NCBI RefSeq assembly: GCF_964204865.1
Contig: NC_135257.1
Coordinates: 14,344,151 to 14,408,150 of the forward strand
DNA: 64,000 bases
Origin: Styela clava
Taxonomy: Eukaryota; Chordata; Ascidiacea; Stolidobranchia; Styelidae
Reading direction: 5' to 3'
Shown here: one piece after another, positions 50,277 to 61,700 of the stretch
Position numbering within the stretch: the first letter of the stretch is position 1
How the letters are laid out: every line of letters starts with the position of its first letter
Program-made: the position numbers and the translations under genes
Notes under the pieces: model-generated
What the model was told of the DNA's origin: nothing
The model's database searches: none
Seen by the model: the letters and a program-made list of their open reading frames with translations, nothing else

Positions 50277-53200
50277 GATGGTCTAATGTTAAAAGAACAA
50301 TAAAGCGGTTACTTTACAATGTCATAGGAAATGAGCTAATGTATGGTCACCAAGTACAATGATCACATATATATAGATATATTTTTAAATAAATGATAAA
50401 CCTTGTTCTAGTGTTATTCATTATACTCAAATAAATTCATTTAGAGCCAAAATAATATACGATTGCATTTAACTGCCGTCACCAATCACAAATTATAGGG
50501 TCCATTGCGCCATACACGAATAAAATACAATCGGTCTAAATTTTAAGATTATGTTTTCAGGCAATTATTATACACATAATCAATGAACTGCATTATTATG
50601 TACACGATTTGTCTAAAACATGTAAGAACTACGTCTCAATTGAAAACTCTTTTTTCTTTGATGATGCTCGTCGTAACATAAGACAAAAACCTCGAAATAC
50701 TAAGTTTACTTGATAGTTAATACATATCATTTGTTCATGAATGTTATCGAGATACAACGTTTCATTTTTGTCGCTGCCAGTACTCAATATAAAAAAAATG
50801 AGATTTTCGGCCTAATCGATTAGAACCAGATATAAAAATAGGCTAGAACAAGAGTGGGCAACATGTGGCCCGCGGTCTGAATGTGAACCACAAGGAAAAA
50901 TTGTGTGGCCTGTGGAACAGTGACAATTTTGAATGGTGTGCCGCCCGCGAATCGAGTTTCAATTTAGTTTAATCTGGTACGTGCTAGTAATTCCAATTCC
51001 TTTGCGTCCCCGAGTCCAATTAATATCTAATATGCCAATGACGTTACAATATCTTTCTTTGTGCGTGCAACTACTAGAAAGCCTATGTTAAACAAAGATG
51101 CGGGTCGCGTTTCACCCAGTTATTTGTATCTGGCCCTCTTTTATTAAAGGTTGCACACCACTGGGAAAAGAAAATATAAATGTGTCTAGTCTAAACTAAA
51201 GTATGCATTAACAACTTGTTTGGTCCCATTTGAGAATAATTAGCGAGAATGACAAAAAATTTATTTGCATTTATTCCACACATCATAATATTCCACCTTG
51301 AACTTTATTATTCTATTTCATTTCTAGATTTGACTTTGATGTTCGAGTAAGACATTCATTTTGGAGTATTTCAATCGGCCTCGGATTCCTATGGATGAGT
51401 ATATTTGGTACAAGCCAATCTCAAGTTCAGAGATATTTGTGTTGTCGAACAGAAAAAGACGCTAAAAAGTAAGCACACGCGGGAAAGTGTTATAAAGAAC
51501 TACTGTCATTTCTTATTTCAAGTTTCTCGTACTAACTGATAAATATGAGGCCAAAGTTGTAATAGAAAGAGAACACATTGATCGATATAAACACAACAAT
51601 TGGTCTCTTTGCGTAAAAGACAAAATCTAATACTTTTTTGTTGGACATGATCTAACAAGCTTCGTGCCCAATCTACGGGGATCAGATTTATCGTGCCGTC
51701 GAGTCGAAGTATGAGTTTTGCTTGTTTTTATTTATATTGTTGTTGGAGTCATATTTTCAATCCTTCCAGAGTCGGAGCCGAAGTTGAAAATGTTGAAATC
51801 TTTGGTATAAGAAATATACACTTTTATGCCGATAATCTGAATTATAATTTTTGCCAAAAACTCAAAAAGTAACGTACTTTCTCAACAAACAACGAATGCT
51901 TGCCTATGCCAATTTTTTTCTTTTTATCAAAAATTGGATTCTCGGAGTTTGGCGTCGAAGTCAAAATTTCCATCAACCAGAAATTGAGAGTCGGAGTCGT
52001 TGTTGTTTCATAAACAACCCGCAGTTTTGTGTCCTAGTGTGGTTTAAATTTTCAATATGAGTGATGTGGCAGTAAAACTAACATGAAATGAATATGACAC
52101 ATTTTACGTAAATATTTTGCTATATATAAACCCTACAATTTTTTGTTTAAATAACGAGTTATATATATATGTTTATAACAGAGGTGTTGTAATCAGCATG
52201 GTCGTATCAGGTCTTATATTCTTACTGACAGTATTCACGGGATTCGTCATGTACGCATATTTTGCTGACTGCGATCCATTATTAAACAAAGAAGTGTCTG
52301 CTCCTGATCAGGTTTGATTTTGATTGATTGATTTTGATTACTGCAATTGTAGTTAATGAAGTTAAATTGAGAATAAATTGAGGTGTAAGATCATATTGTA
52401 GGTAAATATTTACATACGTAGAAAGGCCAAACAACGCCCCGCGTCGCGAAGTATGCAAGCGTATATTTTTCCAAGTACACCAATTACGTCGCGTACATCT
52501 ATTTTACATGTGGCTCTCCACATCTCTCCTAAAAAATAGGTTTTGGACAAAAAGCCACTGATACGTATAGGGGATGAATGGAAACTGTAAAACAGTTTTT
52601 TTAAATTCTCAAATCTTCAAAATTGTGAATACATAAGCAATATGTTTTAATTATGTTTAATTTAAAACCATTATATGTTGCAAGAAAAATAGCCTGACTG
52701 TATTATCTTAAAAATATTTTTATTGTATTTAAATTTTGAATTTCCAGCTGCTACCTTACATGGTATTAGACGTTTTCCGCGACCATCCCGGACTTCCTGG
52801 CCTATTTGTTGCGAGTGTATTTTCTGGATGTTTGAGGTAAAAAAAAAATTATAAACAGAATCATATCATTAAAATTAGGTATGAATTATTAAATAAGATC
52901 CATGGCCCGAGAAAATATATTTTTTTGCAATTTTGGTAGCATTTTTTGAGATTCTTTCAAAGTAAAGCAAAGATTGCCTATATACTCTAAAACTAGTTTA
53001 TCGTGTGGTGAAATCTGATAGAAAATGAAAGATCACGGCATATACAAGTTGAAATATTACTCCTAATCTGAACTTAAAATCTTGACTTTTAAAAGTGGAA
53101 ACGTTGGTATTTCAGATATACAAAAAAAAATGTTTTTGATGAAGCAGTTCGACATCGAAGTCGATTTAACTGGTTAATAACCATCAATTTTTCAGTCACA

Positions 53201-55973
53201 TTCACTCCTCCGTTATAGCCACGAATATTATCACCTTGAGCTGTTTTTTTATAAATGGCATATTTTTCAGCACGGTGTCATCTGGTATAAACGCAATGGC
53301 TTGCGTAACTGTAGAAGATTTTATTCGACCATTCGTCACGTGGGAAGAGAAAACTTTGACGTGGTTATCAAAAGGTTTGTAAAATTAGCATGCCAATGCA
53401 TGAACTGCTCTAAACTGGTGAAAATCAACTCAGTGAACATCGGTGAATTTTCTACCAATAGGGTAATATGTCTGTGTCTGGTTTTCGATAACTAGCATAA
53501 TAGTTAAACGACATTCGTCCTGAATGGATTTCGTTATATGGCATCAGATCTGAGCAAGCGATCACTTCGACGTACAAGGTTATTTGATATTCTGTTGTCG
53601 TAGCTCATAACAACTCACCAAGTTTAGGACGCCCTAACGGAGATTCGTGGACAGACAGGCTCTGAAATCGACATCACTCAAATCTGTCCATATTGTGTGT
53701 ATACGTTGCTATGTCGCTTTATATTACGCTTTTGGTATTGCCTTACTCTACATACCGTAGGGCGTAGGCTAAGTGATTCGTCGGTTCATGTTTTTATTTC
53801 CGAAAAATGCCAGCGTGTATTTATATGACACGGGTTGTTGTTTTTAGGTCTGGTGTTCATGTATGGCTTGCTTTGTATTGGATTTGCATGTTTATCCTCA
53901 TTACTTGGAGGAGTTCTTCAAGCTTCACTTAGTGCAATAGGAATCGTTGGAGGACCGCTGCTGGGAATATTTAGTCTTGGAATTGTATTTCCGTGTGGAA
54001 ATTCTATTGTAAGTTTATATGATTAGAACTGCTGGGTTGTGCTGTGCTAGTCGAGAAAGTACTCGAAATGAACCTGAAAAAATAGGAAATAATTTTCTAT
54101 GTCGCCCGTCGTGATAAATAATGCTAATATTATTAAAAAATGTTTTTTTTCACTCGATTTAACATGTCACATTGAGGGCGAAAGAGTCTTTAGTTAGAGC
54201 TTTATAATTTTTCTTGTCATTGTGATTCCTTCTAGTGGATATGATATTAATTCAATAACGATGTTCTCTGGAGTTCAAACACATTGTTTTCATTTATAAG
54301 TTATATCTAAATCATATGGCATATACTCTTAATGCTTTTACTTATGTTGATTACATTTCTATGACACACCCTACCTAACATACAGATTTAGCTGCCTTTA
54401 ACATATTTCTATTTTTAACAATCTATTCACTAAACGCGTTAGAACTATTTTTTTTAATTTTCACCAACAGGGTGTCACTGTAGGCATGATATCAGGAATG
54501 ATATTGACAACTTGGATATATATTGGAAGCCAAGCATATCCACCTCTACCTCAATTTACGAGACCCAAACCACGAGATATTTCAGGTTGTCCAGATCCAT
54601 CGTCAATCGTGTTTCCGATACCGCCAGATCCGGCTTCTCGTCCGAATATTGCAGATGATTTTTATTCAGTTTCATACGCATATTATACAGCTATAGGATA
54701 TGCGACCACTATCGGAGTTGGTTTGCTGGTCAGCTTATGCACACGTAAGAATTTATTCCTCAATATTTTCTGTTGTCTTTGCTGTGAATTCTTGGTTTAA
54801 AAACCTAAGCAACAGCATTTCGTGAAAAGATTTCGTCCCTGGCCACAGATTGTGTCAACCACTATAGATTTCATTAGAGTTGGGTAGAGCATAGAACAGC
54901 TGTAATTAAGGTTTGGCATCGGAGGAAAGATTTGAAACCAAAAAATTATATATATATCTCAAAATTCTAACTAGCGTTTCTCACTGAGCCCGAAAGTCGA
55001 GGTTCAGATGTACGAGGTTCTTATACTACGGCCTTGACCACACAGGACACTGTACTTAACCTATAAATCGACAGAATGACACGATGCTGTATAAGAATAT
55101 ATGACGGAAAACCTTGAATATTATTTTGAGGTGGATACCAAACACGGAAAGAAGTGAACCCAAGATTGATTAGGCCGTTACTTGATCATAGAATCTTCCG
55201 ATGGCTTCCTGAGAAGTTCAGAAGATTCATGTGGTGTGGCGTAGAACATGACAAAGTCAATGCGCATGAAGTAAGGAGACTACTGAATTGTTCAAATTTG
55301 TATCCAACACACTAATACTCGACGTCGGTAATCTCTGAAAGTAATTTAGGCAAATATGTTTGGTGAAATTTTACTCTTGAATATATACTTCATTTTTTGG
55401 CAAACAGGAGAAAGGGTATTTAGTTGATTTTGGGGCGCGAGTGGATTATTAAAAATTTGAACCTTTTTTAATCAAAAAACGCGCACATTGCCTAAGGTTT
55501 TTCAATGAGTTACCAATTTCGGCAAGTTGGAAAAACTAAAATCTTCTCCAAGTTTAAAAATTTATTTCATATTTTCCGATTTGTGAAATTTATACAATGT
55601 TCAGGTGATCAAAGTTCCAGAACAGCCGCCTGAATATTCACTGAAAAGGCGTTGGTCTAGTCGAGAGAGAACCAGCTCTCTTCGCCTGAGTAGACGACAT
55701 TGGAGAGAAGGAAACGCACAGAGAGTAGCGAGAGACTGGAGAATGAAACACGAAAAAAGAGTGGAAATGAGAGAGTTGATGAACAATCAGGAAGAAGAAT
55801 TGAACAATGACACAGTTCCCGCCAAGCTGGATTTACAAAATGAAACGAACGGTAACAGCAGAACTTCAGGGAAAAAAACATCATCTTTGCGACCGCAAAG
55901 AAAGTCATCAAAGTCCAAACAGCCCGAACGAGGGGATTCAGTGAAATCCGGAATACCGAGCGTGTGGATTTGA
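46677..55973 (+). CDS. Gene D: SLC5A8-like Na+-coupled transporter with long basic C-terminal tail (14 exons, 700 aa)
   Basis: Exons: 46677-46825, 47792-47902, 48331-48424, 48764-48881, 49405-49472, 49823-49977, 51328-51468, 52182-52311, 52748-52836, 53271-53374, 53848-54008, 54471-54744, 55131-55270, 55605-55973. Core motifs are [14 protein letters not shown] (TM2), [10 protein letters not shown] and [11 protein letters not shown] near 352-362. Exon 3 carries one extra codon. By eye, the segments [12 protein letters not shown] and [12 protein letters not shown] resemble vertebrate SLC5A8 more than the other copies do. The exon 12 loop is short, proline-rich and has no N-glycosylation sequon. 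Exon 14 encodes about 122 residues (579-700) with roughly 28 Lys/Arg, an acidic patch in the middle and a C-terminus PSVWI that could fit a class II PDZ ligand. This tail is far longer than in A-C. Exon 13 uses a TTTTGAG acceptor, weaker than the others but frame-consistent. Confidence 0.9.
47009..47331. repeat. 31-bp-type repeats and poly-G hairpin in intron 1 of gene D
   Basis: Degenerate units of about 30 bp of the type ACTGAAGAATCTCCACCCCA occur from 47009 to 47095. CCAGGTCAAATGAAGGATCA is repeated exactly at 47130 and 47161. GATCAACTGAAGAATT near 47227 is mirrored by ATTCTTCAGTTGATC at about 47320, enclosing a run of about 13 G preceded by GGGGA. The block could fold as a hairpin, and the G-run could form a quadruplex. 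Confidence 0.7.
50220..50275. repeat. (TA)n microsatellite in intron 6 of gene D
   Basis: An uninterrupted TA dinucleotide run of about 28 units. It is likely length-polymorphic. Confidence 0.95.
50849..51163 (-). mobile_element. hAT-like MITE in intron 6 of gene D, inverted relative of 25246-25527
   Basis: Read on the minus strand it starts CAGTGGTGTGCAACC and then follows the 25246 element: AAATAACTGGGTGAAAC, ATAGGCTTTCTAGTAGTTGC, later GCACGTACCA. The other end reads AAGAGTGGGCAACATGTGGC. Flanking 8-mers match poorly, so the insertion is old or the ends are mis-set. Confidence 0.7.
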
Positions 55974-56061
55974 CGTTTTTTCAAGATTGGAATCATAGTA
56001 CGATAATTTTTTACAAGAAGATTTAACGCTGCCTTAAAAAGAATTTCCGGTTGTTATAATT

Positions 56062-56073
56062 AATAAAAATAAA
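56062..56073 (+). other. Poly(A) signals of gene D (two adjacent)
   Basis: Two AATAAA hexamers, at 56062-56067 and 56068-56073, lie about 90 bp after the TGA of exon 14. Their position supports exon 14 being the true last exon. Confidence 0.65.
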
Positions 56074-57819
56074 GTAAAACTTGAAACCGCGATTTCTAAA
56101 GTTCTGTAGATCACAATACAATATGCACTTCGTCAAAGATCATATTTATATGTAAATAGTAAATTCAATGAATGCCGTACACTACTCTACAGCAAAATAT
56201 TTTAAAATGATGTGTAAATCATTGCCAGATACCTCACATCGCATCTCTACAGAGTTTCAAAGTTTCTGATGTTTCGACAGTGGTTTACAATGATTTATAT
56301 ATTTATTTTTAATATTATTAGGATAATTAAATTCTGCTTAATATACTGCTTATATTACTGATACCATAGAGATAGTGGATATTTAAAATTCATAATATGA
56401 AATAAGTAAATAAATATATACCTTTTGTGTTTGATCTTTAATTTGAGTATAGTATATATATGTCTAGTTAGCGTTAGGCTTACAGAAGTCAGACTTTGCA
56501 GACAGACAGAAGACAGACTTAGCTGGACTTCATATTGAATTTCGAGTATTTTCCGAGGAGTAGGGATCAGAATTTCAGACTTGTATAACAGTCGAGAGTT
56601 GGACTCAAGATCATCTGCTAAAACTATAACATAATTATGGTTTTTAGAATATATATCAGGCATTACCAACTCACAGAGATGCTACTCACTAAAAATCCAC
56701 TCGATATAATAAGGTCAATAATAAACTTAAAGAATGATCCTATGTAAGAAAATCTATGGATTTTATCCACGTTAGTTTAGCCCATATTTACCGGGAAAAG
56801 TAAACACGACGCGAAGATGTGAACATTAACAAAATCACGTTGCTCAATCGCTCGCGACGTCAGTATGAAAGGAACGTTTTCAGCATCCGCAGCTGCTATG
56901 GATAAAGCGCCTTTGTTTGAGATATCTGCAGTCAGAATAGGAGCTCGATAGTCCGTACCCCAAACGTCTGATTCGGGGTTTTAAAATTGATACTTGGACG
57001 CAGCCTTTGTGAAGTGTAAATCTTAAATAAAAACTGACTAATACGCAACCAATATTTTTCGAATGATAATATAATTACGTCGGACTTTATGTCGAAGTAT
57101 GCATATTTCCTCTTGGTTGCGTATATAAGTCAATGCTTCTAATGTTAAAAACGAAGAAAAGCTTGATTGCAAAGTTTCGTATGCATTTCATAAACTTTTT
57201 CCTCGTTTAATTAGAATAACAGTTTATGTTAACAAATAGACAATTCCCTCAGGCCTCAGTATCAGCAAACATTTTTGTGACAGATTCAAATCGCAACTTA
57301 GATTAGGAACAGGTGACAATTTCGTTTGAATAATCTTAATTTTTTTTTTGAGTCAAAATCATATTTTTATATTTGAAAAGTTCAAAATATTTCCCATCTC
57401 AGTTGTTTTCGCCGTAGGCTTCGACACTAAGTAATCAGCCGATCGTTCACATGTTGGTAAAGTATTTATAAATGGCAGTCTTCAAGCAATCGAAATCTGA
57501 TGCCAATTTCCTTTTTTTCGCGAAAATCCAATTAGTTGACATTAACGTTATTCCCAGAACTCGATGCTTGTACATGTATAAAACTACAAAAATCAAAGAT
57601 TATCTATGATTAAAAGTTGATCACAGATTGTAAGTTTCAATTGGACAATATTTTTCTGTAAATAAGGCTTGGAATTGAACTCCAAATTTGTCACGTACAC
57701 TCCAATTTTAACTTTGATTCGGGTGCTCTGGATGTTTATATACAGCTGTGTCAAATGAACTAAGGGTTGATAACTAGATGAAATAAAAAACTACTGAAGA
57801 GCACAAATTAAGTACAATT
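56074..57819. other. Intergenic region between D and E, no gene seen
   Basis: AT-rich. No exon-like frame with recognisable motifs, no RNA gene and no clear mobile element. The only structured part is the tandem duplication that follows it. Confidence 0.45.
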
Positions 57820-58059
57820 GAGTTTACGTAGCTACGTGTTGGATGTTTCTGAATGATGATTAGAAATCTTGTTATCAGGAAACAGTCTTTACAGTGGATC
57901 GACGAGTAACGCTCTTCCAGCACATAAATCAAGACTAGCGAGTTTACGTAGCTACGTGTTGGATGTTTCTGAATGATGATTAGAAATCTTGTTATCAGGA
58001 AACAGTCTTTACAGTGGATCGACGAGTAACGCTCTTCCAGCACATAAACCAAGACTAGC
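57820..58059. repeat. 120-bp near-perfect tandem duplication upstream of gene E
   Basis: 57820-57939 is repeated at 57940-58059 with one difference (T at 57929, C at 58049). The second copy ends about 680 bp before the gene E ATG. As 120 is a multiple of 3, a minus-strand frame stays open through both copies (57774-58052) and yields a 40-residue peptide repeat; no family recognised. Confidence 0.93.
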
Positions 58060-58737
58060 TATGGGGAGCCGAGGATGGAATCCTCTGAAGAGAAGAGTCC
58101 GTTGCAAACTACAACAGCTATAAATAGTACTAGTAATAGTATATATATATAGTACATTTGTGGTGCTATTAAATAATTGTTAAGCGTTGTCAAAAGGTGT
58201 AAAGAAAGTCTTTCTAATATTATATCAACTAGATTTAACGGGAATGTACCGATACAAACAATTTAATGTACAAATAAACTCTTTTCTAATGGCTACCGCT
58301 TATCACAAATTAGGCATGCAGTACCTTGTACAAGCATATTTTCTCTCTCGCCAAGCGATTTGTTGGAGGCAGAAATTAGGCAAATTTTAAGCAAACAATC
58401 ATGTGTATCCATTATAAGTAAGTCTAATTATTGTTCCGAACCACTAATCTCCACTTAACCCCTAAATATACAGTTTATAGTGGACGCTGTATTGATTTGG
58501 AGTTTTGAGAGATGAATTTTCCTTGGAATTTGTCCTTGTAGATTTGTATAATCTCTGCAATTGTCATATACTATAGTATGGCAAGATTTTGAAAGCTTAG
58601 AATCTAAATAAAATAGATAATATTTTGGCGCTTTGGCCGATATCGACACCCAATTTCGTTGGTGTAATTCGATCGGATTCATCGTTAGAGTTCTCAATTT
58701 TCTCAGTTGTAAACTTTCACATAAACAAATAGTTACT

Positions 58738-61700
58738 ATGACATCCAATTCAGAAGAAAAGGAGTTGTCAGTTATTGATTACGTAATATTTGCTGGGATG
58801 CTCGCAGTATCTGCATTGATTGGAGTTTTCTACGCGTATCGTGATAGAAAGTCAAAAAATGGGACAAGAGGATACCTGATGGCAAACAGGTAACTGCTTT
58901 TTATTATGGATGCACTCTATTTTATGGCATCGAATATAATAGGAGCGTGTCCAAACAATTATTTGTTTAACGGAACGACAAATGCACTCGCCGTAAAGTA
59001 ATGTGTCTACAAATGACTTTTGTGCATATCTCGGGACGCATTAAAATCACAAAAGTTGCATCTGAATTTAAAGGAAATTAGTTTCTGCTTTTTGTGCCCA
59101 TATTCCATTTGGAGGAATTTTATTTTGCACATTTGTTTTATTTTTTTATGGAGATTTTGTGTGATTCATAGAATACAAACAAATCATGTCGATCTATTTT
59201 TTCAGAAAGAATAATAGTTTGTTCAATTAGAACGCCTATTACCTTAACCAGCCTCGATTGACCAGCAACACGGGAGTCCAAGTCCCAACCCGCGAACCAA
59301 AACATTTGTTGCGGGCGAGAAATTTTTCTCATAAAAAAAAAATTCGCAAGCAAGACACAATTTTTTTTTTCAACCACAAACTAATATGTCTTTGCCAATG
59401 CGGTCCACTCGAAAACATCTAACCAACTATACATTGCACTCTCTGGGATTACAATATAATTAGAAAAAACACGTATTTTTGCATTAGTAGTGTAAAGACT
59501 AAGTTAGTTGTTAGTTTCTATCATTTGTTGGATTTTGTGTAAAACTAATTACTTTATAAATAACTTGATATGTGTGTGTAATATCTTTCTTGTTTTACTC
59601 AAGGTCGATGGGGGTTATTCCAGTTGCAGTTTCCCTGGGGGTGAGCTTTCAATCCGCAGTTACTGTTCTTGGAATTCCCGCCGATGTTTATCAATTCGGT
59701 ATGATGTATATATGGTGAGTTTGCTTTGTATTTCAAAAAATCAAATAAAAAGTTCAAAAACAGGTTTTTATTTGAAGATGAACATAATGTCACAGCAATT
59801 CTAAGATTGCATTAATTTAATAGAAAACTTTTTTCTGCTAAAAGATGTTCTGATTATATAAACTGTCACGTGTCAACATCAGCAGGACTACGTTGTTCAC
59901 ATTTTTACGTTTTTTCGTGGATTTTCATGTCTTATACCAAGGGGGGCCTGCTTTCGACTGATCGTTAGTAAGGTCATACACAAAACCGAATGAGCACTGA
60001 ATATGCAGATAACTGCACACACACACATACAAAAAAAAATTTCACCGCTGCCAATAAACTCGGCTGTGTGAGCGATCTCTTGATGAAATCGACACAAAAT
60101 TTGTATTTTTTATGTTCCATTTAAGTTGGTAATTTGAATATGTAATTGTAAACGAAGTAAAAAGTTTCATTTTATTTAAGATTTATTCAAATTCTTCAAT
60201 TCAGATATATGGCCTGCATAATTTTTGATCGTAAGTGTTGAAAATTTCTTAAATTAAAAATATCCAAGTATCCTTGTATTATCTAAATGTGAAAAATCAA
60301 TATTCTCAAACCATAAATGTTATATGTCTGCACAAACTTTAGTATCTAATTTACAATTTCATCCAAGCGCGAGTCTTCGCTCGTTTGGTATTAGAAAAAA
60401 ATGTGCATTCTGGTGCCATTGCGAATGGAATTTGTCATACTGCTCGCGGAGTGAGACAATAACAAGAAATTATTGTAGGCTAGTTGGTAAGTCATTTCAC
60501 GCGATATTCGGCAAGTTCATTATTAAACTTTGGCAGCGGCAAAACTTGCATTTGTTACGTAATAATAAGCTCCATCGGAGTTGCCCAAATAATGTATGTG
60601 TATATTGTATTTTGCGCATGTAGAGGACTGTATTCTTCCTATTTTAAAACACACAACACGCACTGCATGAAACTGATTGGAGGCAATTTTTTAGGGTATG
60701 TCATTAAATTCACCAAACATCCGGCGCGATCGACGTGTTGGCCGCCCCTGCATACGAAAGCAGTAATGAGATGCGGGAAGTATAGTAGCATAAGTCTGTA
60801 GATAACCAATGTGTTTTCATTTATTTGTTAAATTAAAACCGATTTACTACGTTTTAACGAAAACTGTATTTCTACTCAACGTTGAACAGGTCGGTGTTAA
60901 GTTTGATTCTGGTGACGATAATAGTGTCAACGACATTCATTCCTACTTTGTATAATCTTGGAATTTCAAGCACATATGAGGTAGTTGTATAAACCTGTTA
61001 TGAATTTGTGGATGCTTCTCAATTTATTTCAATCTATGGTTTTTTTTTTGTGTATATTTATTAGCAGCAGTAGTATTTTATTAAGTAATGCAATGGATTT
61101 TGCATTGCTGTCGATTGCATGGATCAAATTGGAAAGTATGTTGTTTGAAATAACTGAAATGTGTTGTTCCAAACATTGATGATGGATGCAGACAAGTAGG
61201 CCTATATTGAGGAAATCTACGTATTTTTCGTTGATTTTCTGTTGTGAAAACATTGTAAATAAACGAGATACACATCCCTAACAGCGGTTAAAACATGTCT
61301 AAGCTGTTGACATATACATGGTTTTGGCGGATTATCTTTCCCAGTTCCTATGTCTTAGTATTTAATATAACGCAATTAACTGTTTAGCGTATAGCTAAAT
61401 CCGATTACACACTATCAAATTTAATTTACAATCTATCATTATATATACAATATTTTAGTTTCATACTGCTACAGGCTCGCAAAACATAGTGGATATTGAA
61501 AGCAAATTATATATACTAATTTATTAATCCAACAGTACTTGGAGAAACGATACAGTAAAAGCATGCGACTCATTACAACAGGGATATTCTTATTGCAATA
61601 TTTTTTATACATCGGAATAAACATATATGGGCCATCGTTAGCACTCAGTGGAGGTAATATTTTACTAACATTTTATATCAGTACTTTATAACTTTGATTT

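Noticed and set aside
58633..58737. N-terminal extension of gene E
   Set aside because: The upstream frame begins with TTG and has no ATG before 58738.
59255..59300. tRNA- or SINE-like segment on the minus strand (GGTTCGCGGGTTGGGACTTG)
   Set aside because: No convincing cloverleaf and no repeat copy in the window.
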